A stretch of DNA of 5,458 nucleotides. Origin: Polyangiaceae bacterium (GTDB taxonomy: Bacteria > Myxococcota > Polyangia > Polyangiales > Polyangiaceae). Shown piece after piece: positions 1 through 5,458 of the stretch (positions are counted from its first letter, which is position 1; the number at the start of each line of letters is the position of its first letter). Below the pieces are notes generated by a model, which saw only the letters and a program-made list of their open reading frames with translations, was not told where the DNA came from and ran no database searches. The DNA lies in contig JAICTU010000565.1 of NCBI GenBank assembly GCA_025936205.1, positions 1 to 5,458 on the forward strand, written 5' to 3'. The position numbers and the translations under genes were made by a program.

Positions 1-451
1 CCGGCAGCAGCTTGGCGATCATGGAGAATTCGTCGCCGCGGGCCAGGAAGGCGGGGCCTCCCGAGAGCCGCACGCGGCGCGGCGCCGTGTCCCGGCGCCC
101 GTCACAGTCGAGCTCGCGGATCTCGGCATCGAACTGCAGCACTCCCCCGCGCTGCGCGGGCGAGTGCAGCACGCGCCCGCTCAGCGCACAGGCGGTGGGC
201 TGCGGAACCAGCGCGCCCAGCTGCGCGCGAGCTGCCTCGAAGCTGCTGATCTGCCAGCTGGCGCGCGCCCAGCCGACGCAGAGCGCGAGCACGGCGCAGA
301 GCTGCTCGCGCCGCCGCAGCTGCACGCTCCAGAGCGCCAGGCAACACAGCGCCGTAGCGAACGTCGCCAGCGGAGCGACCCACGCAAACGCTCCGCAGGC
401 GAGAGCCGCGATGCTGACCAGCAGCGGATCGATGCGCGCGGCGCGAGACAC
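1..451 (-). CDS. comEC: ComEC/Rec2 family competence protein, N-terminal part (cut by left edge)
   Basis: ComEC is the inner-membrane channel that carries single-stranded DNA into the cytoplasm during natural transformation. Only the first 150 residues are visible. They show hydrophobic segments at about residues 9-31, 31-43 and 51-63, the last ending in the motif CVGWARASW. A soluble, beta-rich stretch follows (about 85-150), with SGRV near 91 and a segment reading VRLSGGPAFLARGDEF near 127-142. This is the usual arrangement of the DUF4131 domain at the ComEC N-terminus: membrane helices, then a small OB-like domain with an LxxGD-type element. The competence helices and metallo-beta-lactamase-like domain would lie beyond the edge. 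I chose the GTG at 451 because it is the only usual start codon (ATG, GTG or TTG) in this frame between the preceding gene's TGA and the conserved helices, and ComEC proteins commonly begin just before an R-x-DPLL-type segment like this one. No strong ribosome binding site precedes it. It lies 129 bp downstream of the dehydrogenase on the same strand and may be co-transcribed. The family call rests on N-terminal features only. Confidence 0.72.
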   Translation of the reverse strand, partial: MSRAARIDPLLVSIAALACGAFAWVAPLATFATALCCLALWSVQLRRREQLCAVLALCVGWARASWQISSFEAARAQLGALVPQPTACALSGRVLHSPAQRGGVLQFDAEIRELDCDGRRDTAPRRVRLSGGPAFLARGDEFSMIAKLLP

Positions 452-520
452 GAGCCGCCAGCTTGCGAGCCCCGTGCCGGACGCGCGGCAGCATTCTGTT
501 CGGCAAATCTGGGTGCGCGG

Positions 521-556
521 CGGCGGCAGCGGCCGGCTGCGGCCAGCACGCCGCCG
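521..556 (-). other. Long GC hairpin between dehydrogenase and comEC
   Basis: Read on the minus strand, this spacer holds a two-part stem. The outer 7-bp stem is CGGCGGC with GCCGCCG. A small internal loop follows (GT on one side, CGCT on the other), then an inner 6-bp stem, GCTGGC with GCCGGC (one G-U pair), closed by a CGCA loop. No T-run follows, so it is not a canonical intrinsic terminator. It could stabilise the 3' end of the dehydrogenase message, attenuate transcription into comEC, or be chance pairing in GC-rich DNA. The rest of the 452-580 spacer shows nothing I can name. Confidence 0.3.
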
Positions 557-580
557 GCGAGACGCCCGCCCGCCAAGGCC

Positions 581-1753
581 TCAGCCCTTGGAGCCCGCTC
601 CGTATTCCGCCGACAGCAGCTTGGCGATGGTCTGCAGCTGCATGTTGCTGGTGCCCTCGTAGATCTTGCCGATCTTGGCGTCGCGGTAGAACTTCTCCAC
701 GGGGTAGTCCTTCGTGAAGCCGACGCCACCGAGCAACTCCACTGCCAGGGAGGCGCTGCGCTCGGCGACCTCGGAGGCACACAGCTTGGCCATGGCCGCT
801 TCTTTCACGAAGGGGCGGCCCGCGTCTTTCAAGCGCGCCGCGTTGTATACCATCAGCCGCGCGCCCTCGATCTCGGTCGCCATGCGCGCGTACTGAAACT
901 GTACGCCTTGAAAGTCCGCGATCGGACGATCGAACTGCTTGCGCTCACGGATGTAGCCCATCGCGTAGTCGAACGCCCCCTGTGCGATGCCGAGCATCTG
1001 CGCGCCGATGCCGATGCGCCCCTCATTCAGCGTCTCGATCGCGATCTTGTAGCCCTTGCCCACCTCACCCAGCACGTTCTCGGCGGGCACGCGGCAATCC
1101 TCCAGGATCAGCTCACAGGTGCTCGAGGCACGAATCCCGAGCTTGTCTTCCTTCTTGCCCACGCTGAAGCCGGGAAAGTCCCGCTCCACCAGGAACGCGG
1201 TGATGCCGCGGTAACCCTGGCTCGGGTCGGCGTTGGCGAGCACGATGAACAGGGAGGACTCGGCGGCATTGGTGATCCACAGCTTGCGCCCTTCGAGCGA
1301 CCAGCCACCGTCCTTGCGCTGAGCCCGCGCCGCCAGCGCGAAGGCGTCCGAACCGGAGCCCTGCTCACTGAGCGCATAGGAGCCCACCCATTCGCTCGCC
1401 AGCTTGGGCAGATAACACTGCTTCTGCGCGGCGGTGCCCCAGCGCAGCAGGGCGTTGTTGACCAGCGTGTTCTGTACGTCGACCACCACCGCCAGGCTCG
1501 CGTCCACGCGCCCGAGCGCCTCCACGGCCAGGATCGCGTTCATGAACGTGCCGGACGCTCCGGCATGGGCCTCCGGGATCTCGATGCCCATCAGCCCCAT
1601 CTGGAACATCTCGCGCAGCAGGCTGGGCTCCAGCCGGCTCTCCTGATCCATCCGGGCCACGTGCGGCGCCACGCGCTCGCGCGCGAAGCCGAAGACCGAG
1701 TCCCGAAGCAGACGCTCTTCCTCGCTCAGCATGGTCAGGGCAGGTACGGTCAT
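581..1753 (-). CDS. Acyl-CoA dehydrogenase, short/branched-chain type
   Basis: This is a complete 390-residue FAD-dependent acyl-CoA dehydrogenase, which introduces the alpha-beta double bond into acyl-CoA and passes electrons to ETF. It has the usual length and order: N-terminal helical domain (about 10-122), beta-barrel middle domain (about 123-232) and C-terminal helical domain. Visible signatures are YALSEQGSGSD at 126-136 (FAD/substrate signature), WITNA in the middle domain, NEGRIGIGAQMLG, the ERKQFDRPI and FQGVQF segments, and KIYEGTSNMQL near the end. In that last motif Glu366 is the expected catalytic base. The runs PSQGYRGITAFLV, KLGIRASSTCEL, GGVGFTKDYPVEK and FYRDAKIG resemble mammalian ACADSB closely, which suggests 2-methylbutyryl-, isobutyryl- or butyryl-CoA as substrate; exact specificity is inference. 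The ATG at 1753 has an excellent GGAGGAG site five bases upstream. An in-frame start further up at 1876 would add 41 residues unlike the family. One oddity is Gln131, where most relatives have proline in the [LT]-[ST]-E-P signature. The gene is divergent from the GNAT gene and lies upstream of comEC. Confidence 0.95.
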   Translation of the reverse strand: MTVPALTMLSEEERLLRDSVFGFARERVAPHVARMDQESRLEPSLLREMFQMGLMGIEIPEAHAGASGTFMNAILAVEALGRVDASLAVVVDVQNTLVNNALLRWGTAAQKQCYLPKLASEWVGSYALSEQGSGSDAFALAARAQRKDGGWSLEGRKLWITNAAESSLFIVLANADPSQGYRGITAFLVERDFPGFSVGKKEDKLGIRASSTCELILEDCRVPAENVLGEVGKGYKIAIETLNEGRIGIGAQMLGIAQGAFDYAMGYIRERKQFDRPIADFQGVQFQYARMATEIEGARLMVYNAARLKDAGRPFVKEAAMAKLCASEVAERSASLAVELLGGVGFTKDYPVEKFYRDAKIGKIYEGTSNMQLQTIAKLLSAEYGAGSKG

Positions 1754-1758
1754 GGGTG

Positions 1759-1765
1759 CTCCTCC
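1759..1765 (-). promoter_or_regulatory. Ribosome binding site of the acyl-CoA dehydrogenase
   Basis: GGAGGAG on the minus strand, separated by CACCC from the ATG at 1753. It is the strongest Shine-Dalgarno sequence in the window and fixes the dehydrogenase start at 1753 rather than the longer in-frame possibility at 1876. Confidence 0.8.
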
Positions 1766-1810
1766 AGCCAGATATACGGGAGTTTCCGCGTCCGGGCCTA
1801 TCTTCGCGCC

Positions 1811-1823
1811 GCCGCCCGGCGGC
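1811..1823. repeat. 13-bp palindrome in the divergent intergenic region
   Basis: GCCGCC-C-GGCGGC is a perfect inverted repeat with 6-bp arms around one base. It lies roughly midway between the divergent dehydrogenase (start 1753) and GNAT (start near 1903) genes. The position suits an operator serving one or both genes, but a pure G/C palindrome is easily produced by chance in DNA this GC-rich. A possible -10 for the dehydrogenase, TATATC (minus strand, 1776-1771), lies so close to the ribosome binding site that it is doubtful. Apart from these and the element at 1891, I see nothing in 1754-1902. Confidence 0.2.
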
Positions 1824-1890
1824 ACCCCGTCCGGCCATCGAGCACACCCGGAACAGGCCGCCCCGAACGGGCCCAACCACGGATCGCTGC

Positions 1891-1896
1891 TACACT
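1891..1896 (+). promoter_or_regulatory. Possible -10 element for the GNAT gene (leaderless start)
   Basis: TACACT matches the sigma-70-type -10 consensus at four of six bases. It is followed after six bases (GTGGGT) by the GTG at 1903, so a transcript starting at the usual distance would begin at or next to that start codon. No good -35 hexamer is found 16-18 bases upstream (the region reads cgggcc). This is a weak call from sequence alone. Confidence 0.25.
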
Positions 1897-1902
1897 GTGG
1901 GT

Positions 1903-2361
1903 GTGCTGGTCGCCGAAAACATCGTCCTCCTCCCCTACGAGCCGGAGGATGACGAGTTCATCGCCCTGCTCGCGCACGAGGCGTTCGACGAGTTCACGCC
2001 CCGCGCGGTTCCGCACACGCTGGACATGGTGCAGCGCTTCCATACGCTGGTCGCGTTGCGGGGCGGGCACCGGGTCGGTTTCCTCACGCTCAGCGGTCGC
2101 GTGGGCGACGTGTTCGTGGTCCAGGCGATCGGCGTGAGCGCGCGCCACCGCGGCCGTGGCATCGGGCATCGGCTGATGCAGGCCTTCGAGAGCATCGCGC
2201 GGGCTCAGCGCGCCCAGCGGCTCGAGCTGTGCACGGCGGACTGCAACCTGGCAGCGCTCGATCTATTTCTGAAGCGCGGGTTCCGCATCGTACGGCGGCG
2301 CGAGCGCTTCTACGATCGCGGTCAGGCCGCCTGTATTCTGATCAAGCAGCTAGCGGGCTGA
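1903..2361 (+). CDS. GNAT family N-acetyltransferase
   Basis: A small 152-residue acetyltransferase of the GNAT fold, which transfers acetyl from acetyl-CoA to an amine. The substrate cannot be told. The core runs from a beta strand with VFVVQAIGVS (about 70-79) into the acetyl-CoA pyrophosphate-binding loop RHRGRGIG (81-88, R-x-x-G-x-G) and its helix. LELCTADCN follows (108-115), then AALDLFLKRGFRIV (117-130), the usual N-x-x-A-x-x-[FL]-x-x-x-GF element, and a final strand after RERFYDRG. The pattern resembles RimI-like and other small stand-alone GNATs. I start it at GTG 1903; GTG 1897, two codons earlier, is equally possible. The open frame continues upstream to 1756, but that stretch translates to low-complexity Pro/Arg sequence overlapping the dehydrogenase control region, so it is unlikely to be translated. 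No Shine-Dalgarno sequence is visible, which fits the leaderless option. The gene is divergent from the dehydrogenase and convergent with the kinase-like gene, 21 bp away. Confidence 0.85.
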   Translation: MLVAENIVLLPYEPEDDEFIALLAHEAFDEFTPRAVPHTLDMVQRFHTLVALRGGHRVGFLTLSGRVGDVFVVQAIGVSARHRGRGIGHRLMQAFESIARAQRAQRLELCTADCNLAALDLFLKRGFRIVRRRERFYDRGQAACILIKQLAG

Positions 2362-2372
2362 CGCTCCGCTCC

Positions 2373-2392
2373 CGGCCTCTGTTCAGAGGTCG
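2373..2392. terminator. Candidate bidirectional terminator hairpin between convergent genes
   Basis: CGG-CCTCTG-TT-CAGAGG-TCG forms a stem of up to nine pairs (one G-U in the plus-strand RNA), with a core of CCTCTG/CAGAGG. It sits at the junction of the GNAT gene (stop at 2361) and the kinase-like gene, overlapping the latter's TGA (2385-2383) and last codons. The position between two convergent genes suits a shared terminator. No T-run follows on either strand, so termination would have to be U-tract-independent or Rho-assisted. Confidence 0.35.
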
Positions 2393-3858
2393 CCACCGGG
2401 CTTGGAGCGACCGAACATGCGGCGCAACCGCGCCAAAAGGCTCGGACGAAACTCGGCTTCCGCCTCTTCATCGTCCAGCGTTGCGCCGAATGACGAAGCG
2501 TCGAGCGCGGCGGGAGGCTGGAACGAGCCCAGCAGGTTTTGATCGAGGGTCAAGGGCGGATAACTGCCCGCCGGCGCCGGAGGGGGTGGAGCCGGTGACG
2601 GATAGGGAGCCGGCTCGCGCAGCGTTCCCGGTGGTGATTGCGAGATCGGAAAGCCCGGCGGCAAGGGCGGAAAGCTGTGCTGTCGCAGCTCCGCTGGAAC
2701 ACCGCGCTCGGTCGCAGGCGGCGGCTCGACGCTGGAGGCCCGATCGATATGGCTGGAGCTCAGCAGCTGCGAGGTGACGGGCTCGGCGTCCACGCGCGCG
2801 GCCTCTATCCGGGCGGCCACGGGCGCGACGCTGGCTCTGCCGAGCAGCTGTTCGAGCACGCCGAGCGCTTCCTGCGCGCTCACTTGCGAATCCGGCCGCA
2901 GCAAGACCGAGACCAGCTCGTCCACGGCGGGAGGTACCTGCAGCTGAGGATTGCACTGTGCAAATCCGATGGGCCCGCTCTGCAGGCTGGGCCAACCGGC
3001 ATTGTCAAAGAAGAACGGCGGCTGCCCCGCGATCATCTCGAACAACACGACACCGAGCGAATAGACGTCGATGGCAGGGCTGGGCGGCAAGGCCTCGATA
3101 CCGGGTAGATGCGCACGCGGCAGATAGACGCGCGTGCGCAAGGCCAGGCGGCGAGCTTCGTTCTCCCCGCCCACGACCGAGCGCACATCGACCGGCAGCT
3201 GCGCCATGCCGAAATCCACGACCTTGACCAGGTCGCCCTCTCGCGCTCCGGCTTGCACCAGGACATTCTCGGGCTTGAGCCGGCCGTGCGAGATGTCCTG
3301 CGCGTGACCGGCTGCCAGCGCCGCCGCGATCTGTCGGCCGAGATCGAGCGCACGGCGCAACGGCAGCCCCGCCTGACGCAGCAGGGAGCGCAGCGGGACA
3401 CCGGGCGCGCGGTTACGGCTGATGAACGCCCCGCCGCCTTCGAGCGGGCCAAAGTCCGTGCTGGCGACCACATTTTCGTGATCGAAGTGCGCCATCGCCA
3501 GTGCTTCTCGTACGAGCCAGTCGAAGCGCTCCACCGAGAGCTCGGGCGGCCGCGGCATGAGCTTGAGCACCACCTGCCGGCCCCGGGAGGATTCACCCTC
3601 GACGGCAAAGCCCATCGGTCCGCGCCCCAGCAAGCCCGTGATGCGATAGCGCCCGCCGAGCACGGCGCCCACGAGCTTTTCCGGGTGTTGCAGCCAATCC
3701 GGCGGCAACGCGCTCGGCAGCGCGCCGGCGCTCGCGCCGTACGCGCCCGTCTGCTCCGGCTCGTCTGGTCTCGAGCGTTCCGGCCCCGAACCTTCTGGAC
3801 TCTCCCGAGCTGCCTCGCCCTCCGGCGTTGCCTGAATCTTGGGAGGGGGCCAGACCAT
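2383..3858 (-). CDS. Hanks-type Ser/Thr kinase-fold protein, predicted pseudokinase
   Basis: 491 residues: a disordered N-terminus (1-60, rich in Pro, Glu and Gly), a kinase domain (about 70-340), a Pro-rich linker (about 376-435), an acidic patch (461-469) and a basic end, SLLARLRRMFGRSK (473-486). Retained kinase features are the glycine loop GRGPMG (78-83), Lys99 in VVLKLM, the alpha-C Glu118, Lys195 and Asn198 of the catalytic loop, DFG (215-217) and Asp264 in DVYSLGVVLFEM. Altered features: the HRD motif reads H191-G192-R193, so the catalytic aspartate is an arginine. The GTPxYMAPE segment reads RTRVYLPRAH (241-250), without the glutamate. The subdomain XI arginine is replaced around RPDSQVSAQEAL. 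It should still bind nucleotide but probably does not phosphorylate; a scaffold or regulatory role is inference. No transmembrane helix is seen, so it is cytoplasmic or peripherally membrane-bound through the basic C-terminus. The ATG at 3858 is the first start after an in-frame TGA 15 bases upstream; no Shine-Dalgarno sequence is evident. It lies 57 bp after mfd on the same strand. Confidence 0.9.
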   Translation of the reverse strand: MVWPPPKIQATPEGEAARESPEGSGPERSRPDEPEQTGAYGASAGALPSALPPDWLQHPEKLVGAVLGGRYRITGLLGRGPMGFAVEGESSRGRQVVLKLMPRPPELSVERFDWLVREALAMAHFDHENVVASTDFGPLEGGGAFISRNRAPGVPLRSLLRQAGLPLRRALDLGRQIAAALAAGHAQDISHGRLKPENVLVQAGAREGDLVKVVDFGMAQLPVDVRSVVGGENEARRLALRTRVYLPRAHLPGIEALPPSPAIDVYSLGVVLFEMIAGQPPFFFDNAGWPSLQSGPIGFAQCNPQLQVPPAVDELVSVLLRPDSQVSAQEALGVLEQLLGRASVAPVAARIEAARVDAEPVTSQLLSSSHIDRASSVEPPPATERGVPAELRQHSFPPLPPGFPISQSPPGTLREPAPYPSPAPPPPAPAGSYPPLTLDQNLLGSFQPPAALDASSFGATLDDEEAEAEFRPSLLARLRRMFGRSKPGGDL

Positions 3859-3866
3859 ATGGAAGG

Positions 3867-3872
3867 CATATC
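3867..3872 (-). promoter_or_regulatory. Possible -10 element upstream of the kinase-like gene
   Basis: In the 57-bp mfd/kinase spacer (3859-3915), the minus strand reads TTTTGATATGCCTTCCAT just before the ATG. GATATG resembles a -10 hexamer and ends eight bases before the start codon, so transcription would begin within about two bases of the ATG. The nearest -35-like hexamer, TTGCGA (3892-3887, four of six matches), is only 14 bases away, which is short. The gene may have its own leaderless promoter, or may simply be read through from mfd. No terminator hairpin with a T-run is visible in this spacer. Confidence 0.2.
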
Positions 3873-3915
3873 AAAAGCGCCCCCGCTCGCAAAACATCGC
3901 GTCGAAAAGGCGCCA

Positions 3916-5458
3916 CTAGGCGGCAGGCGCGATCTCCCGGAGCAAGGCGGCCGCCAGCGCCAGGCCTCCGGCGCTGCGTTCCCGTTCAGTGGCCCGCCGC
4001 ACGACTTGACCGAGCGGGGTCACCCGGTAGAGCTCCGGGCGTTCCACGGCGAGCCGCGTGATCTTGGCCACGTCGAGCGGCGTGTCTTCCCGAAGATGCA
4101 AGGTGACGGCACGCGCGCTGGCCTCGCAGGAGAGCACGCGCAGCTTGCGCAGCTGCGCCTTGAGCCTCATCAGCTCGATCAGGTTCTGTGCGGCGCGCGG
4201 CAGCGAGCCGAAGCGATCTTCAATCTCGATCGCCAGCTCGTGCACATGGGCCTCGTCGGCGGCGCCGGCGAGCCGCTTGTAGAGGGAGAGCCGCACTCCC
4301 ACTTCCGGCACGTAGTCCTGGGGCAGCAGCGCCTCCAGGTCGATGCTGATCTCCGGATCGATCTCCTGCTCGACATGCTGCCCGCGCAGCTCCTGGGTCG
4401 CCTCCTGCAGCATCTGACAGAACAACTCGAAGCCGACGCTGGCAACGGCGCCGCTCTGCTCGGCACCGAGGAAATTGCCCGCGCCACGCAGCTCGAGATC
4501 GAGCTCTGCGACCTGTAGCCCGGAACCGAGCTCGGTATAGCGAGTGAGCGCGTCCACGCGCATGCGCGCTTCATCCGTGAGGCGGCTGGGGGGCGGCACC
4601 AGCAGATAGCAATACGCTCGCTCGCTCGAGCGGCCCACGCGACCGCGCAGCTGATACAGCTGCGCCAGCCCGAACAGATCGGCTCGATCGACGATCAGCG
4701 TGTTCGCGCGCGGGATGTCGAGCCCGCTCTCGACGATCGCCGTCGTCACCAGCACGTCGAACTCCCCCTGCACGAAACCGAGCATGGTCCGCTCCAGCAG
4801 GGTCTCGCTCATCTGGCCGTGCCCGATGGCCACGCGCGCGCGCGGCAGCAGCGCCTGCAGGCGCGCGGCGCGCTCGGCCAGGCCCTCGATGCGGTTGTAG
4901 ACGTAGAACGCCTGACCGCCGCGCGCCAGCTCGCGTTCGATCACGCTCTGCACCAGCGCGTCGTCGTAGCGCGCCGTGGTGGTGCGCACCGCGCGCCGAT
5001 CCAGCGGCGGAGTGGCGATGATGGACAGATCCTGCAGGCCGCCGAGCGCCAGCTGCAGCGTGCGCGGGATCGGTGTGGCGCTCAGCGTGAGCACGTCGAT
5101 GTCCTTGCGCAGTTGCTTGATGCGCTCTTTGGCGGCCACGCCGAAGCGCTGCTCCTCGTCCACGATCAACAAGCCGAGCCGCTTGAAATGCACGTCCTTG
5201 GAGAGCAGCCGGTGCGTACCCACGATCAAGTCCAGGTTGCCCGCGCGCAGATCGTGCGCGATCTTCGTCTGCGCCTTCTTGTTGCGAAAGCGGCTGAGCA
5301 TTTCCACCTTGATCGGGTAGTCCGCAAAGCGCCGCTGGGCAGTCTGGTAGTGCTGGTTCGCGAGCAACGTGGTCGGGCACAACAGCGCCACCTGATTTCC
5401 GGCCATCAGGTGGCGGAAGGCCGCGCGCAGCGCCACCTCGGTCTTGCCGAAGCCGACG
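3916..5458 (-). CDS. mfd: Transcription-repair coupling factor Mfd, C-terminal 513 residues (cut by right edge)
   Basis: Mfd is the DNA translocase that binds RNA polymerase stalled at lesions, pushes it off and recruits UvrA for transcription-coupled nucleotide excision repair. About the last 45 percent of a typical protein of roughly 1,150 residues is present. Numbering from the first full visible codon, the fragment opens inside Walker A, VGFGKTE (1-7). VGTHRLL follows, then the Walker B box DEEQ (100-103), motif III SATPIPR (126-132), motif V TTAIVESGLDIP (238-249) and motif VI QLYQLRGRVGRS (266-277). Next comes the Mfd-specific stretch with RGAGNFLGAEQSG (324-336), and then the C-terminal autoinhibitory domain starting near PEVGVRLSLYKRLA (384-397). 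The LAQLYQLRGRVGRS form of motif VI, with an LGxEQSG element, separates Mfd from the related helicase RecG. The 5' half (UvrB-like domains and the RNA polymerase interaction domain) lies outside the window. The gene ends at TAG (3918-3916), and nothing looks broken in the visible part. The GTG at 5436 is an internal valine of the Walker A region, not a start. Confidence 0.97.
   Translation of the reverse strand, partial: VGFGKTEVALRAAFRHLMAGNQVALLCPTTLLANQHYQTAQRRFADYPIKVEMLSRFRNKKAQTKIAHDLRAGNLDLIVGTHRLLSKDVHFKRLGLLIVDEEQRFGVAAKERIKQLRKDIDVLTLSATPIPRTLQLALGGLQDLSIIATPPLDRRAVRTTTARYDDALVQSVIERELARGGQAFYVYNRIEGLAERAARLQALLPRARVAIGHGQMSETLLERTMLGFVQGEFDVLVTTAIVESGLDIPRANTLIVDRADLFGLAQLYQLRGRVGRSSERAYCYLLVPPPSRLTDEARMRVDALTRYTELGSGLQVAELDLELRGAGNFLGAEQSGAVASVGFELFCQMLQEATQELRGQHVEQEIDPEISIDLEALLPQDYVPEVGVRLSLYKRLAGAADEAHVHELAIEIEDRFGSLPRAAQNLIELMRLKAQLRKLRVLSCEASARAVTLHLREDTPLDVAKITRLAVERPELYRVTPLGQVVRRATERERSAGGLALAAALLREIAPAA

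Noticed and set aside
452..583. The dehydrogenase TGA is in frame with comEC and no other stop lies between, suggesting a read-through fusion
   Set aside because: Stop-free stretches of 43 codons are common at this GC content, the intervening translation is low-complexity Arg/Pro, and no UGA recoding element is recognisable.
102..782. Minus-strand frames of about 200 codons across 102-782
   Set aside because: They start inside the dehydrogenase in the wrong frame and continue through comEC out of frame. The third frame carries the coherent ComEC helices and soluble domain.
1771..1776. TATATC on the minus strand as a -10 for the dehydrogenase
   Set aside because: It would place the transcript start in or next to the ribosome binding site, and no -35 match is found at the right distance.
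1754..1876. A 41-residue N-terminal extension of the dehydrogenase
   Set aside because: The ATG at 1753 has a strong GGAGGAG site and gives the family's normal length; the extension is Gly/Pro-rich and resembles no dehydrogenase N-terminus.
1756..1902. A 49-codon N-terminal extension of the GNAT protein
   Set aside because: The extension is low-complexity, overlaps the dehydrogenase ribosome binding site region, and precedes a normal-length GNAT domain that starts well at 1897 or 1903.
164..2137. A 657-codon open frame on the plus strand
   Set aside because: It runs antisense to comEC and the dehydrogenase and into the GNAT gene in another frame. Its translation is Arg/Ala/Gln/His-rich with no recognisable domain, typical of antisense frames in GC-rich DNA.
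3109..4518. A 469-codon open frame on the plus strand
   Set aside because: It is antisense to the kinase-like gene and mfd, both strongly supported by motifs, and its product has no family features.
3916..5458. RecG rather than Mfd as the helicase
   Set aside because: RecG shares motifs I-VI, but the LAQLYQLRGRVGRS form, the LGAEQSG element and the long C-terminal domain beginning PEVGVRLSLYKRLA are Mfd features.

Overview
This is a gene-dense, strongly GC-rich stretch of bacterial chromosome. Codon third positions are mostly G or C, which also produces long spurious open frames on the antisense strand. The gene content is a Hanks-type kinase-fold protein with a long proline-rich tail, a branched-chain-type acyl-CoA dehydrogenase, ComEC and Mfd. 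Together with the base composition this fits a myxobacterium or relative (Myxococcota). That assignment is an inference from style, not a marker-gene result. No mobile element, CRISPR array, tRNA or rRNA is visible.

Layout from right to left, the direction most genes are read. (1) 5458-3916, minus: the C-terminal 513 residues of the transcription-repair coupling factor Mfd, whose 5' part lies outside the window. (2) 3858-2383, minus, 57 bp downstream: a 491-residue Hanks-type kinase-fold protein. Its HRD catalytic motif reads HGR, and its APE glutamate and subdomain XI arginine are also missing, so it is a likely pseudokinase. Its C-terminal tail is proline-rich, then acidic, then basic. (3) 1903-2361, plus, convergent with the kinase: a small GNAT N-acetyltransferase. 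A bidirectional hairpin covers the 21-bp junction and the end of the kinase gene. (4) 1753-581, minus, divergent from the GNAT gene across about 150 bp: a complete acyl-CoA dehydrogenase closest to the short/branched-chain (2-methylbutyryl/isobutyryl-CoA) type. (5) 451-1, minus: the N-terminal 150 residues of ComEC, the DNA-uptake channel protein, beginning at a GTG and running off the left edge.

The genes do not form an obvious single pathway: DNA repair, a regulatory pseudokinase, an acetyltransferase, branched-chain amino-acid or fatty-acid catabolism, and competence. Mfd and the kinase could share a transcript, and so could the dehydrogenase and comEC. The GNAT gene stands alone on the plus strand. 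The item most worth following up is the predicted pseudokinase. The rest of the window is ordinary housekeeping and accessory sequence, and I do not see a convincing new multi-gene system.
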